Shown piece after piece: positions 35,203 through 43,286 of a DNA stretch of 58,375 nt; the stretch's first letter is position 1, and the number at the start of each line of letters is the position of its first letter. The stretch is from Paraburkholderia guartelaensis (GTDB taxonomy: Bacteria > Pseudomonadota > Gammaproteobacteria > Burkholderiales > Burkholderiaceae). The stretch covers positions 1 to 58,375 of the forward strand of contig NZ_SMOD01000046.1 in NCBI RefSeq assembly GCF_004353905.1, read 5' to 3'. The position numbers and the translations under genes are program-made. The notes under the pieces are model-generated. The model had not been told where the DNA came from. It saw only the letters and a program-made list of their open reading frames with translations, and ran no database searches.

Positions 35203-36420
35203 TCAGGCTGAATGCCAGCGCCGCACCACTGGCGGCGTGTCGGCGAGCACTTTGTCGGCATCCATCGCGCGTTCCACTACACTGAGAAACTCCTGCTTGA
35301 ATCGCTCTTCCGTAAAGCGCATCGCATTGCGGCGGCAAACTTCCGCTTTGAGCGGCGGCTGCCGCTCGAAGCGCTCCACCGCATCGACAATTGATGCCAC
35401 GCTTTGCTCGCTGAAGAAGAGTCCCGTGCCGCGTTCGGGGTCCGGCGAATCCACCACGATCTCCCGCGAGCCTCCACGACCCAAAGCGATGACCGGCGTG
35501 CCGCAGGCCTGTGCCTCGACAACCGAAATGCCGAAGTCTTCCTCCGCCGCGACGACGAACGCCCGCGCACGCTGCATGTGGTCGACCAGAACGTCATCGG
35601 GCTGATAGCCGAGCAACGTCACATTGGGCGTGGCACACGCCTTCACACGCGCAAAGTCGGCGCCATCACCGATCACCACGAGACGCCGTGACGGCATCGC
35701 GGCGAATGCCTCGACGATGAGCGGAATCCGCTTGTATGGCACCATGCGCGAGGCAATCAAATAGAAGTCTTCGTGCTGGTCACCCAATTCGAACCGCTCC
35801 ACATCGACGGGCGGATAGACCACAGTGGCCTCGCTGCCGTAGGCTTTGCGAATGCGTCGCCCCACAAAGGCAGAATTGGCGACGAAGGCATCCACGCCAT
35901 GCGCCGTACGCTGGTCCCAGATACGCATGTAGTGAAGCAACGCACGCACGATCCAGCTTTTCATGCCGCGCTGCAGTCCGGCTTCGCACAGATACTGGTG
36001 CTGCAGATCCCACGCATACCGGATCGGCGAGTGCACATAACTGACATGCACCTGGTTCGGACCGGTCAAAATCCCCTTGGCCACAGCATGGCTCGAGGAG
36101 ATCACGAGATCGTAGGACGACAGATCGAACTGCTCGATCGCCAGCGGCATGAGCGGGAGGTAAGTGCGAAACGATTTGCGCGCCCGCGGCAGATGCTGAA
36201 TGAACGAAGTCGTTGCATGCCTGCCGCCGAGCACTCCCCGTTGCGACTCCGGGAAGAAGTCGACAACGCTGTATAGATCGGCCTGTGGAAAGAGCTGAAG
36301 AATCTGCTCCACGACCTTCTCCGACCCCGCGTAGGTGACAAGCCACTCATGCACGAGCGCGACGCGGCCGAATCGGCGGGTGTCGTTCGCAAGATTGGAT
36401 GCAAGCGTCACATTAGCCAC
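35203..36420 (-). CDS. Family 4 glycosyltransferase (WbaZ-like)
   Basis: 405 residues from the GTG at 36420, chosen because GAGGAG lies eight bases upstream and the conserved region starts soon after (RVALVHEWLVTYAGSEKVVEQIL). A frame open further upstream lies wholly over the preceding gene. GT-B domains are visible: YVHSPIRYAWD in the acceptor half, FYLIASRMVPYKRI and AEEDFGISVVEAQACGTPVIA in the donor half with the two Glu of the family. It resembles mannosyltransferases of the WbaZ type in exopolysaccharide clusters. The start overlaps the end of the previous gene by 13 bases, indicating coupled translation. Confidence 0.9.
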   Translation of the reverse strand: MANVTLASNLANDTRRFGRVALVHEWLVTYAGSEKVVEQILQLFPQADLYSVVDFFPESQRGVLGGRHATTSFIQHLPRARKSFRTYLPLMPLAIEQFDLSSYDLVISSSHAVAKGILTGPNQVHVSYVHSPIRYAWDLQHQYLCEAGLQRGMKSWIVRALLHYMRIWDQRTAHGVDAFVANSAFVGRRIRKAYGSEATVVYPPVDVERFELGDQHEDFYLIASRMVPYKRIPLIVEAFAAMPSRRLVVIGDGADFARVKACATPNVTLLGYQPDDVLVDHMQRARAFVVAAEEDFGISVVEAQACGTPVIALGRGGSREIVVDSPDPERGTGLFFSEQSVASIVDAVERFERQPPLKAEVCRRNAMRFTEERFKQEFLSVVERAMDADKVLADTPPVVRRWHSA

Positions 36421-37547
36421 GGCGAGATCTCCTCGATCAACCTGGTCGCAGTCGCTCGCCAGGTGAGCTCCGCAGTCCGTGCGCGGCCCCGTTCGCGCAG
36501 ATTCTCGCGTAACGCGGCGTCGCTCGTGATTCGCTCGAGCAAGCTCGCCAGTTCCGCAGGGTCGTCTGGCGAGGTGTAGAGCACGGCGTCGTTGCACGCC
36601 TCCTGAACAGCCGGCAGCCGCGAAGCGATCACTGGGCAGCCAAGCGCCAGCGCCTCGACCGGCGGCAACCCGAAGCCCTCGTAGCGTGATGGATACACGA
36701 AGCACGCCGCGCGCCGATAGAGCGCAGCGAGTTCGCTATCGCTCACGTATCCGAGATGCTTCACGAACGCGGGCAACGCATCCTGGCCCGTTCCGTAGAC
36801 CCGTGCGTCGCCCCCGCCTACCACGATGATGTCGAACTGCGCGTCACGAATGAGGCGCGCCGCCTCGGCCACGAGCTGAAAATTCTTGTGACGATTGAGG
36901 CTTCCCACTGCAAGCACGAATGGACGTTCGTCGAGCGTGACTGAAGTTGGAGCCGCATCCTGTTGCACACGCAACATGTGCTCGCCGCTCTCCGGCACAA
37001 CGCCGATCTTGTCTGCCGGAATCCGGTAAGCGTCACACAACTCACGCCGCGAGAATTCCGACACGGTAATGACACGCCGCGATATGCGGCCAAGACGCGG
37101 CGCCATCAGACGATACCAGGCAACAAAGGACCGGCTGTAGCTGTCCGGCACGCGCGCGGGCGCCGCGTCGTGCAGCACCGTGATTTGACGGCGATACCAC
37201 AGGGGGCCGGAGTTGCAGAGATTGAGCAGCAACCGTCCGCGTGCGGCTTGCGGCAGCGCCAGTTGTTCCCAACGCAGGCCACCGCCCTTTCCGCTCGCGC
37301 GCAACGCGACGTGCCGGAACGGATTCGGCATGGCGGCCAGCGCTTCGGGAACGATGATCTCGGTCCGCAATCCGGCAACGCGTGGATCGCGCAGCTCGAT
37401 CAACTGGTCGAGCGCCCGGATCGTCTCGAACGCAAAGCGATCGACACCCGTCGCGCGGCGACCCAGAAAGCGGCCGTTAATCATCAGGTTGGGGGCAAGC
37501 ACGTGTTTCATCCCAAGGTGGAAGGCATTGCTCACGGCCGGATTCAA
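36408..37547 (-). CDS. Family 4 glycosyltransferase
   Basis: 379 residues; an internal ATG 12 codons in is a possible alternative. LMINGRFLGRRATGVDRFAFETIRAL starts the GT-B fold, RPFVLAVGSLNRHKNFQLV and YEGFGLPPVEALALGCPVIAS give the donor-binding half with the conserved E-x(7)-E. Similar to the product of 28838-29944, so probably a duplicate with another acceptor. It is the first glycosyltransferase gene after wzc, from which it is separated by 365 bases. Confidence 0.88.
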   Translation of the reverse strand: MNPAVSNAFHLGMKHVLAPNLMINGRFLGRRATGVDRFAFETIRALDQLIELRDPRVAGLRTEIIVPEALAAMPNPFRHVALRASGKGGGLRWEQLALPQAARGRLLLNLCNSGPLWYRRQITVLHDAAPARVPDSYSRSFVAWYRLMAPRLGRISRRVITVSEFSRRELCDAYRIPADKIGVVPESGEHMLRVQQDAAPTSVTLDERPFVLAVGSLNRHKNFQLVAEAARLIRDAQFDIIVVGGGDARVYGTGQDALPAFVKHLGYVSDSELAALYRRAACFVYPSRYEGFGLPPVEALALGCPVIASRLPAVQEACNDAVLYTSPDDPAELASLLERITSDAALRENLRERGRARTAELTWRATATRLIEEISPWLM

Positions 37548-37912
37548 CGGGCCGCGCCATGCAATTCATATGTCTTGAAGTGTGGCCGGTCTTCGCACCG
37601 GCGAATGTTCGCCGTCGCTCATGTCACGCCAACTCGCGCATCCAAAGCCGGTCTCGGAGAGTCAGTTGCGAATTGCGATGGAAAGTCGCCGCTAATGCGA
37701 TTGACGGGTCCGGTCAAATGACCAGTGACTGAAAGGCGTGATGAGCTCGCGCCTCGTGCGGACGGACAGTCACACAACCGCCAGGTGAAGTGGGCTGAAG
37801 CAGGGCGAATCCGCTCCAGCCCATGAGGGGCCGCTCGACTGGCAATTCGATGGACCGCGGCGCGGCCATCGACGAAGAGATCGGGCGATATTGGACACCC
37901 GGCAGTAACCCG
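37548..37912. other. Gene-free stretch inside the exopolysaccharide operon
   Basis: 365 bases between wzc (ending at 37913) and the GT4 gene starting at 37547. No coding frame of protein character and no hairpin with a T-run was recognised, so the operon may read through. Such a long gap within an otherwise tight operon leaves room for an internal promoter or a processing site, but none could be identified with confidence. Confidence 0.4.
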
Positions 37913-40156
37913 CTACTCCGCCTTCGCGCTCCCCGTATCCTTGGCAAAGCCGTAACTCGAATAGCCGTACGCGGCATATTCGTTGCCATAGCGTCCCGGA
38001 CGCGAGGTCATGTCGTTGAAGATCACGCCGCGAATCGGCACGCCAACCTGTTCGAAGCGACGCACGGACTCGCGCAGATCGCTCACACTCGTCGCGCCCT
38101 GGCGCGCGATCACGAACACGGTGCCCGCCAGTCTTCCGATGATCCCGGCGTCGGCCACCGGCAAAATCGGCGGCGCATCGATCAGCACGAGCTCATACGT
38201 CGAATTGGCCCATGCCACGAAATTCCGGAAAGCGTCCTTTTGCAGCAGCTCGCTGGCATTGGTCACATAACCACCGGTCGCGACGAAGTCGACGCCCGGC
38301 ATCACGTCGTGATTCACCACGTGGTCATAGCTTTGGCAGTGTTCGAAGATGTTGGTGACGCCCGGCATACTCGGCACCGCCATATGCTGGTTCAGCGAGC
38401 CCCGCCGCAGATCCGCGTCGACCAGGAGCACACGCTTGCCCGACGCACCGAATACGGCCGCCAGATTGACCGAGACGAACGACTTGCCGACCATCGGTGT
38501 CGGCCCCGCCAGCAGCACGACACGATTGTCCGCGTCCTCCAGCGAATGCTCGAGCGCGGTGCGGAAACTGCGCAGGCTCTCGACCGCCGGGTCGAATACA
38601 GCCGTGTGCGCGAGCACCGTGTTCGCACCCGGCGCGCCGTAAGGCAAACGGCGCGCAATCGAATGCTGAATGCGGCTGCGCGGTACGGCCGCGAAGACTG
38701 CCAGCCCGGTGCCCGATTCGATCTCGTCCACGACGGAGACGCCGCGGTTGAGCCTCTGACGCAGCAGCACGAGCGCGGCGCCGGCAAACAATCCGGTAAA
38801 CACGGCCGCGACCACGATAATTGCGCGCTTCGGCCGAATCGGTCCTTCAGGCGGCACCGCGGCGTCGATCATGCGGACATTCGACACGCGGCCTGCCTTG
38901 ATCAGACGCAACTGCTCGCGGTTGTTCAAGAGATTCGTGTAGATGTTCGTATCGACGGTCACTTCCCGCTGCAGGCGCACGACCTCTTGCTCCACCGGCG
39001 GCAGGGCGCGAGTCTGGCCGGCCAGGTGTTCCAGCGACTTCTGCGCTTCGGCCAGCTGCCCATTGATGGCGACGAGAGCCGGGTTGTCGTCGGTGAAACG
39101 GGCCATCGCCTGCGCGCGTTGCTGTTGCAGATCGGCGATACGCTGCTGCGCCAGCGCCGAACTCTGCAACAGTGCCGAAGCTTCGGCATCCAGATTGACG
39201 GCGCCGTGCGCCGAGCGGAACGTGTTGAAATCGTTCTCGGCTTTCTCCAGCTGCGCCTTGAGCAGAGGCAACTGACGGTCGAGGAAGGCAATCTGCTTTT
39301 CCGCTTCTTCCTGCGTGCGCTGAGCGTTCTGCCGGATGTATTCGTTGCCGACCGCGTTAAGAATGTTGCTGGTGAGTACCGGGTCTTCGCCATCCAGCGC
39401 AACGCCGATGACATCGGACTCCTTGCCCTTTTCCGTGATGGCGATTGCCGTCTGCAACCCCTGGATCGCGCTCAGTTCGGACAGGCGCATCACGTTGAAG
39501 ACCGTGCCCGGTTGCCCGTCGATCCGGCCGACGACGAGGTCGATCGAGCCACCCACCGTCGGCGCGTGCAGCGCTTCTCCCACTTTCCCTTCGAGCGTGA
39601 TGCCGCCCCCCTCGAGCGTGTAGGCCCCCTCGCCCCGGTAGGTCAAGACAAACGGTCTGCCCTGGAGGCGCGTCGGCACGTCGAATTGCGTGACCTCGAT
39701 CGCCTCGTCACCCCAGGCGTAACCGCCCCATCCCGACCAGTTGCCGAGGCTCAGATGTCGCGCAGCCCAGCGGCCCACTACGGGGAAATAGCGCGGCGTT
39801 GCCTTGATATAAAGCTTGGTCGCATCCACGGCGGACGACACGACCATCCGCGAGCGCAATACCTCCATTTCCGCCGATGCCTGGGTCTTGACCGCGAACT
39901 GGGAGGAAAGATCGGCCAGCGCCGATTTTGCCCCGTTCGGGCTCTCCTCCACCTGAATGAGCATGTCGGATTGATAGACGGGGGACGCCAGTACCGCGTA
40001 GAGGGTGCCGACAAGCGTAAAGATCAGCGTAACGATCAGGATCGTCTTGCGGCCAGCGTAAAGGGTGTCCAGCATATTGCCCATATGGCCGCCGTCGGGG
40101 GCGATCGGCATGATCGTCTCCGCAGGCCCTTCGAGCAGATAGTCGCGGTTATTCAT
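37913..40156 (-). CDS. wzc: Wzc-type tyrosine autokinase and chain-length determinant
   Basis: 747 residues from the ATG at 40156 (CGGGGGAAC just upstream; upstream in-frame ATGs overlap or crowd the wza gene). A first membrane helix lies near 30-50, a long periplasmic coiled-coil-rich part follows (about 60-440), then a second helix. The cytoplasmic BY-kinase domain has Walker A GPTPMVGKS (K about 558), Walker A' LLVDADLRRGSLN and Walker B VLIDAPPILPV. The C-terminus holds the tyrosine cluster YGNEYAAYGYSSYGF. Autophosphorylation of this cluster controls polymer length and export with Wza. No Wzb-type phosphatase gene is seen in the operon, so dephosphorylation must be done from elsewhere. 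Confidence 0.94.
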   Translation of the reverse strand: MNNRDYLLEGPAETIMPIAPDGGHMGNMLDTLYAGRKTILIVTLIFTLVGTLYAVLASPVYQSDMLIQVEESPNGAKSALADLSSQFAVKTQASAEMEVLRSRMVVSSAVDATKLYIKATPRYFPVVGRWAARHLSLGNWSGWGGYAWGDEAIEVTQFDVPTRLQGRPFVLTYRGEGAYTLEGGGITLEGKVGEALHAPTVGGSIDLVVGRIDGQPGTVFNVMRLSELSAIQGLQTAIAITEKGKESDVIGVALDGEDPVLTSNILNAVGNEYIRQNAQRTQEEAEKQIAFLDRQLPLLKAQLEKAENDFNTFRSAHGAVNLDAEASALLQSSALAQQRIADLQQQRAQAMARFTDDNPALVAINGQLAEAQKSLEHLAGQTRALPPVEQEVVRLQREVTVDTNIYTNLLNNREQLRLIKAGRVSNVRMIDAAVPPEGPIRPKRAIIVVAAVFTGLFAGAALVLLRQRLNRGVSVVDEIESGTGLAVFAAVPRSRIQHSIARRLPYGAPGANTVLAHTAVFDPAVESLRSFRTALEHSLEDADNRVVLLAGPTPMVGKSFVSVNLAAVFGASGKRVLLVDADLRRGSLNQHMAVPSMPGVTNIFEHCQSYDHVVNHDVMPGVDFVATGGYVTNASELLQKDAFRNFVAWANSTYELVLIDAPPILPVADAGIIGRLAGTVFVIARQGATSVSDLRESVRRFEQVGVPIRGVIFNDMTSRPGRYGNEYAAYGYSSYGFAKDTGSAKAE

Positions 40157-40223
40157 CTTGTTCCCCCGAGAGCGAACAGGTCGACTGACGCGGTTCGTGT
40201 GGTTTGTATTGTTCATGTGCACA

Positions 40224-41465
40224 TCAGTATCCAATCGCACGGCTCGTCGCCGCGGCCTGGGTCGTCGGCAAAATCAGGCTGATGACACGGCTCCACTTCA
40301 CGAGAGCAGACGTATCGACGAACACGACGTCGTTGGGCTTCAGCTCGAACGAATCGGCCGTTGCCATCGCAGAAGCGCTGCTCGCGTCGAGATGGAACAC
40401 GGTCGGCTGGCTGGTATCGCGTCCACGCACGACATACACCTGCGAAGCATCGCCCGACGACTGGTTGATCCCTCCCGCGTTGCCAAGCGCCTCGTTGAGC
40501 GACATACGTCCGTTATTGAACATCACGCCGCCAGGACGCTCGACCTCCCCGACCACGAAGACCTTGCTGTCCGTCTGTGCAAAGATCCGCACGAGATCAC
40601 CATCGTGCAGAATGATCCGGTCGGGATTGAACCCCTTGCGAATCATCGCCGGCATATCGATATCCACGGTAGTGTCTCCACGTGTCACTGACACATGCGA
40701 GCGATCGGCATTGCTCGTGAAGCCGCCGGCCCGGTTGATCGCCTCGGGCAACGTCATCGGTCGGTCGTTGAGCACCTGGACGCCCGGCGTCTTGACCTCG
40801 CCGTCGAGATACACGCGCTTGCTGCGATAGGTCTCGATGCGTACGGTGATCTGCGGCTGGCGCACGTATTTCGCGAGCTTCTCCGCGAGGATGTCGCGCA
40901 CGCCCATTTCCGAAAGACCCGCGACTTTCAGCGGACCAATATAGGCATACTGAATAAAGCCGTTGGTATCGACGGTGTAGCCGGACGCAACCGAACTGGC
41001 GCCCGAGGGACCGTCGCCGCCGCCGCCGCCCGCGGGCAGGTTGAGCTCGGGGTGATCCCAGACAACGATGGTGAGAATATCGCCGGGGCCGATTTCATAC
41101 GGAGTGGCCTTGGCAAACATCTGCTGCACGTCCGCGGGAATGCCCTTGGGCCGCGCCGCGGCCTCCTTGTCCACGAGGTCTCTCGTGATCTCGACGAGCG
41201 TACCGGATGGTGCACCAGCGATTCCCTTGGCGACCACACTATCGGGCACCGCCGCGCCTGATGCCGCACCGGCACCCGGGTTCGCCGTGGAGCCGGCCGC
41301 GCCGGAAGTGTAGGTCATGCCCGGCGCCAGAGCGCAGCCGCTCAGCGCCGTGAGCGCCAGGCAAACGGCACATGCGGCCCCGCGGCGCAGCGCGCCCGCG
41401 AGTCCAAAATCCCGCACGACACGCGCGTGCGCAGTCCCGATCCAGTTCATCGCGTTCAGTCCCAT
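40224..41465 (-). CDS. wza: Wza-type outer-membrane polysaccharide export lipoprotein
   Basis: 413 residues. A signal sequence ends in the lipobox LTALSGC (C44), so it is a lipoprotein. The mature protein has a variable linker, then the polysaccharide export motif YEIGPGDILTIVVWDHPEL and two or three SLBB domains (GYTVDTNGFIQYAYIGPLKVAGL, RVYLDGEVKTPGVQVLNDRPMTL, VFVVGEVERPGGVMFNNGRMSL), and a C-terminal segment that could form the outer-membrane helix. GGGGGTG precedes the ATG. Forms the octameric export channel with Wzc. It is the second gene of the operon. Confidence 0.94.
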   Translation of the reverse strand: MGLNAMNWIGTAHARVVRDFGLAGALRRGAACAVCLALTALSGCALAPGMTYTSGAAGSTANPGAGAASGAAVPDSVVAKGIAGAPSGTLVEITRDLVDKEAAARPKGIPADVQQMFAKATPYEIGPGDILTIVVWDHPELNLPAGGGGGDGPSGASSVASGYTVDTNGFIQYAYIGPLKVAGLSEMGVRDILAEKLAKYVRQPQITVRIETYRSKRVYLDGEVKTPGVQVLNDRPMTLPEAINRAGGFTSNADRSHVSVTRGDTTVDIDMPAMIRKGFNPDRIILHDGDLVRIFAQTDSKVFVVGEVERPGGVMFNNGRMSLNEALGNAGGINQSSGDASQVYVVRGRDTSQPTVFHLDASSASAMATADSFELKPNDVVFVDTSALVKWSRVISLILPTTQAAATSRAIGY

Positions 41466-41595
41466 CGCAACACCCCCAATCCGTTACACGCGTTCCGGGT
41501 CATGCCGTGTGAACCGGATACCTGGTATGCCAACCGCGTCTCGCTCTAACACGTTTGCAGCCTGCTTTCACTTTCGTTTGCGGCTCACTCGCAGC

Positions 41596-42702
41596 TCAAT
41601 ACGCGCCAGTTCCACGAATCACGACAAAAAACGTCTTGAACAGAATCCCGATGTCCTTCCGGAAGGTCCAGTTCTCCACATACGAAACGTCGAGCAGAAC
41701 GCGCGTCGCGTAGTCGATATCGTTGCGCCCGCTCACCTGCCACAGGCCCGTGATACCCGGCGTGGCCATCAGGTAGTACTTTCTCGCCTCGCCATAGCGC
41801 TCCAGCTCCTGGTCGATGATCGGGCGCGGGCCGACAAAGCTCATCTGGCCGCGCAGGACGTTCCAGAGCTGCGGCAGTTCATCGAGGCTCGAGCGGCGCA
41901 GAAAGTGACCGATCCGCGTTACGCGCACGTCGTTCTTGAGCTTGAATTCACGCTCCCATTCGGCGCGGGCTTCGGGATCACGCTCGAGCAGATCCTTGAG
42001 CACCTGCTCCGAGTTCACCACCATCGACCGGAACTTGAGACAGCGGAATTTCTTGCCATGGCGGCCTACGCGCGTATGGCCGTATAGCGCCGGACCGCCA
42101 TCGCGCTTGACCAGCAGCGCGAGCACGGCGAGCAGCGGCGAGAGCAGCACGATCGCACTCACTGCCGCCACTATGTCAAAGACGCGTTTCAAGGCGTGCC
42201 CGATGACGGCGTTGCGAACCGTGTCGCGCGAACCGACCTCGTAAGCTTCCCGGCGCCACCATTCACGGGTCAGTCGCAGCACGCTGAATTCCGAAAAGAA
42301 CAGCGTGTGCGACAGCAGCAGCGAAATACCCGTCGTCAACGTCCAGTACATGAACCACGGCAACGCCAGCAGATGATCGTGATGAATCGCATAAAGCAGC
42401 ACGAGTCCGCAAAGCTGCACCGCGAGCCAGGCGAACGCCGTGCGGCCCGCGACGCTGAAAAGCGAGCGGCTGCCACGCGTGCCATAGGTCCCGCAAGCGG
42501 GAAAGACCGAGAGTGCGAGCGCCGCGCAAAATGCCACCAGCGTGGGATCGGGGTGATGCACCTCGGCCACCTGTCCGGAATTTAGATTCAGGTGTACGGC
42601 GCATATGGCGCCGAGCACGATCAGCACGACATCGACCGTACGTTGCAGCACGATGTCGACCGTACGTTGCGCAAACTCTGACCGTTGCGTTAACTCTGAC
42701 AT
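41596..42702 (-). CDS. Initiating polyprenyl-phosphate sugar-1-phosphate transferase (WcaJ/WbaP-like), compact form
   Basis: 368 residues; first gene of the exopolysaccharide operon. Four hydrophobic helices fill residues 20-140. A short linker (YEVGSRDTVRNAVIG) leads to a fifth helix (KRVFDIVAAVSAIVLLSPL) and the catalytic bacterial sugar transferase domain: KFRSMV, DELPQLWNVLRGQMSFVGPRP and GITGLWQVSGRND. It attaches the first sugar-1-phosphate, probably glucose or galactose, to undecaprenyl phosphate. Usual polyisoprenyl transferases of this class have about 460-470 residues with a nucleotide-binding-like domain between the helices and the catalytic part; that domain is absent here. The first 30 codons consist of two adjacent short tandem duplications. 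GGGGTAGGG precedes the ATG. Confidence 0.92.
   Translation of the reverse strand: MSELTQRSEFAQRTVDIVLQRTVDVVLIVLGAICAVHLNLNSGQVAEVHHPDPTLVAFCAALALSVFPACGTYGTRGSRSLFSVAGRTAFAWLAVQLCGLVLLYAIHHDHLLALPWFMYWTLTTGISLLLSHTLFFSEFSVLRLTREWWRREAYEVGSRDTVRNAVIGHALKRVFDIVAAVSAIVLLSPLLAVLALLVKRDGGPALYGHTRVGRHGKKFRCLKFRSMVVNSEQVLKDLLERDPEARAEWEREFKLKNDVRVTRIGHFLRRSSLDELPQLWNVLRGQMSFVGPRPIIDQELERYGEARKYYLMATPGITGLWQVSGRNDIDYATRVLLDVSYVENWTFRKDIGILFKTFFVVIRGTGAY
42622..42700 (-). repeat. Two adjacent tandem duplications in the first codons of the initiating transferase gene
   Basis: Reading on the plus strand, 42622-42645 and 42646-42669 are 24-base direct repeats differing at two positions, and 42665-42682 and 42683-42700 are 18-base direct repeats differing at two positions. 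In the protein they give SELTQR-SEFAQR and TVDIVLQR-TVDVVL. Both units are multiples of three, so copy changes keep the frame. Confidence 0.85.
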
Positions 42703-42951
42703 TTCCCTACCCCAGTGCGTGTCGTGTTCGTCAGACGTTCATGGGCTGGCAGTCGTCCGCCACCGGCGAACGCACGTAAGTCCCCGTCTCAGGCGATCCA
42801 TACGTCACGTGGCGCCTGCCCCGATAACCCACGACAACACATTACGGCGCGAGCGACGCAGGAACCGTGCGCAATCCCACCAACGGTTTCTGATCGTCGC
42901 GGCCTCATGATCCGAACCACGCTGGAGGCGCTCTGCAACTCACAATGCGAG

Positions 42952-42987
42952 CGTTGCGTTATGTGCGCAAACGCACATAACGCAACG
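42952..42987. repeat. Perfect 16-base inverted repeat in the exopolysaccharide leader
   Basis: CGTTGCGTTATGTGCG at 42952-42967 is followed by CAAA and by its exact complement CGCACATAACGCAACG at 42972-42987. In the direction of the exopolysaccharide operon it is followed by mixed sequence without a T-run, so it is not an ordinary intrinsic terminator. Symmetric DNA of this length may bind a dimeric regulator, or the RNA hairpin may act in a long 5' leader. It starts about 250 bases before the first codon of the operon. Confidence 0.85.
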
Positions 42988-43096
42988 TCTCTTGTGATGC
43001 CGGGTTCGGCCAATTGATATGAAGGATTCCTTAATGTTTACCCTGGAAGTCGCGACTATCGACTCTATTTTCATTATTCGATCGCGACATCTGTGA

Positions 43097-43154
43097 TAGA
43101 CGGAATCTAATCTCCCGTGGAGTGTCTATCCGTTCGCCGTCGCACACATGATGT
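43097..43154 (-). promoter_or_regulatory. Conserved 58-base upstream element, copy 2 (upstream of the exopolysaccharide operon)
   Basis: Reverse complement of the element at 8086-8143, with 48 of 58 identical positions and an unbroken identical run covering 43126-43149. It faces the exopolysaccharide operon and lies about 395 bases before its first codon. The inverted-repeat part is less symmetric than in copy 1 but partly conserved. Same orientation relative to the regulated genes in both places argues for function. Confidence 0.75.
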
Positions 43155-43286
43155 CGCCAATGACGCGGCAAAATGCATTCTGGCCGCGCCTCCAAAGTGG
43201 GTAAGCCAATTGAAAATGCCGGCGTGGAGCGAGCAAGCGCGCGTAATCGGTAGCCGGCAACCGCTCCACGCGAGGAATACGCCGTG

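Larger units (their letters stand above)
42703..43286. other. Divergent regulatory region between the exopolysaccharide operon and the glycosidase gene
   Basis: 584 bases without a gene. It contains the perfect 16-base inverted repeat at 42952-42987, an AT-richer stretch at about 43010-43080, and the second copy of the conserved upstream element at 43097-43154. The element and the palindrome lie in that order on the way to the exopolysaccharide start. GAGGAA precedes the glycosidase start on the other side. Confidence 0.6.

Noticed and set aside
37607..37618. A 12-base match to the core of the conserved upstream element, in the gap before a GT4 gene
   Set aside because: Only the core GCGACGGCGAAC and TTGGCG nearby match. 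An 11-base part also occurs by chance in the coding sequence near 16004, so it cannot be called a third copy.
37823..40282. An 819-codon plus-strand frame over the wzc gene
   Set aside because: The minus strand encodes a complete Wzc with Walker motifs; the plus-strand translation is a low-information shadow.
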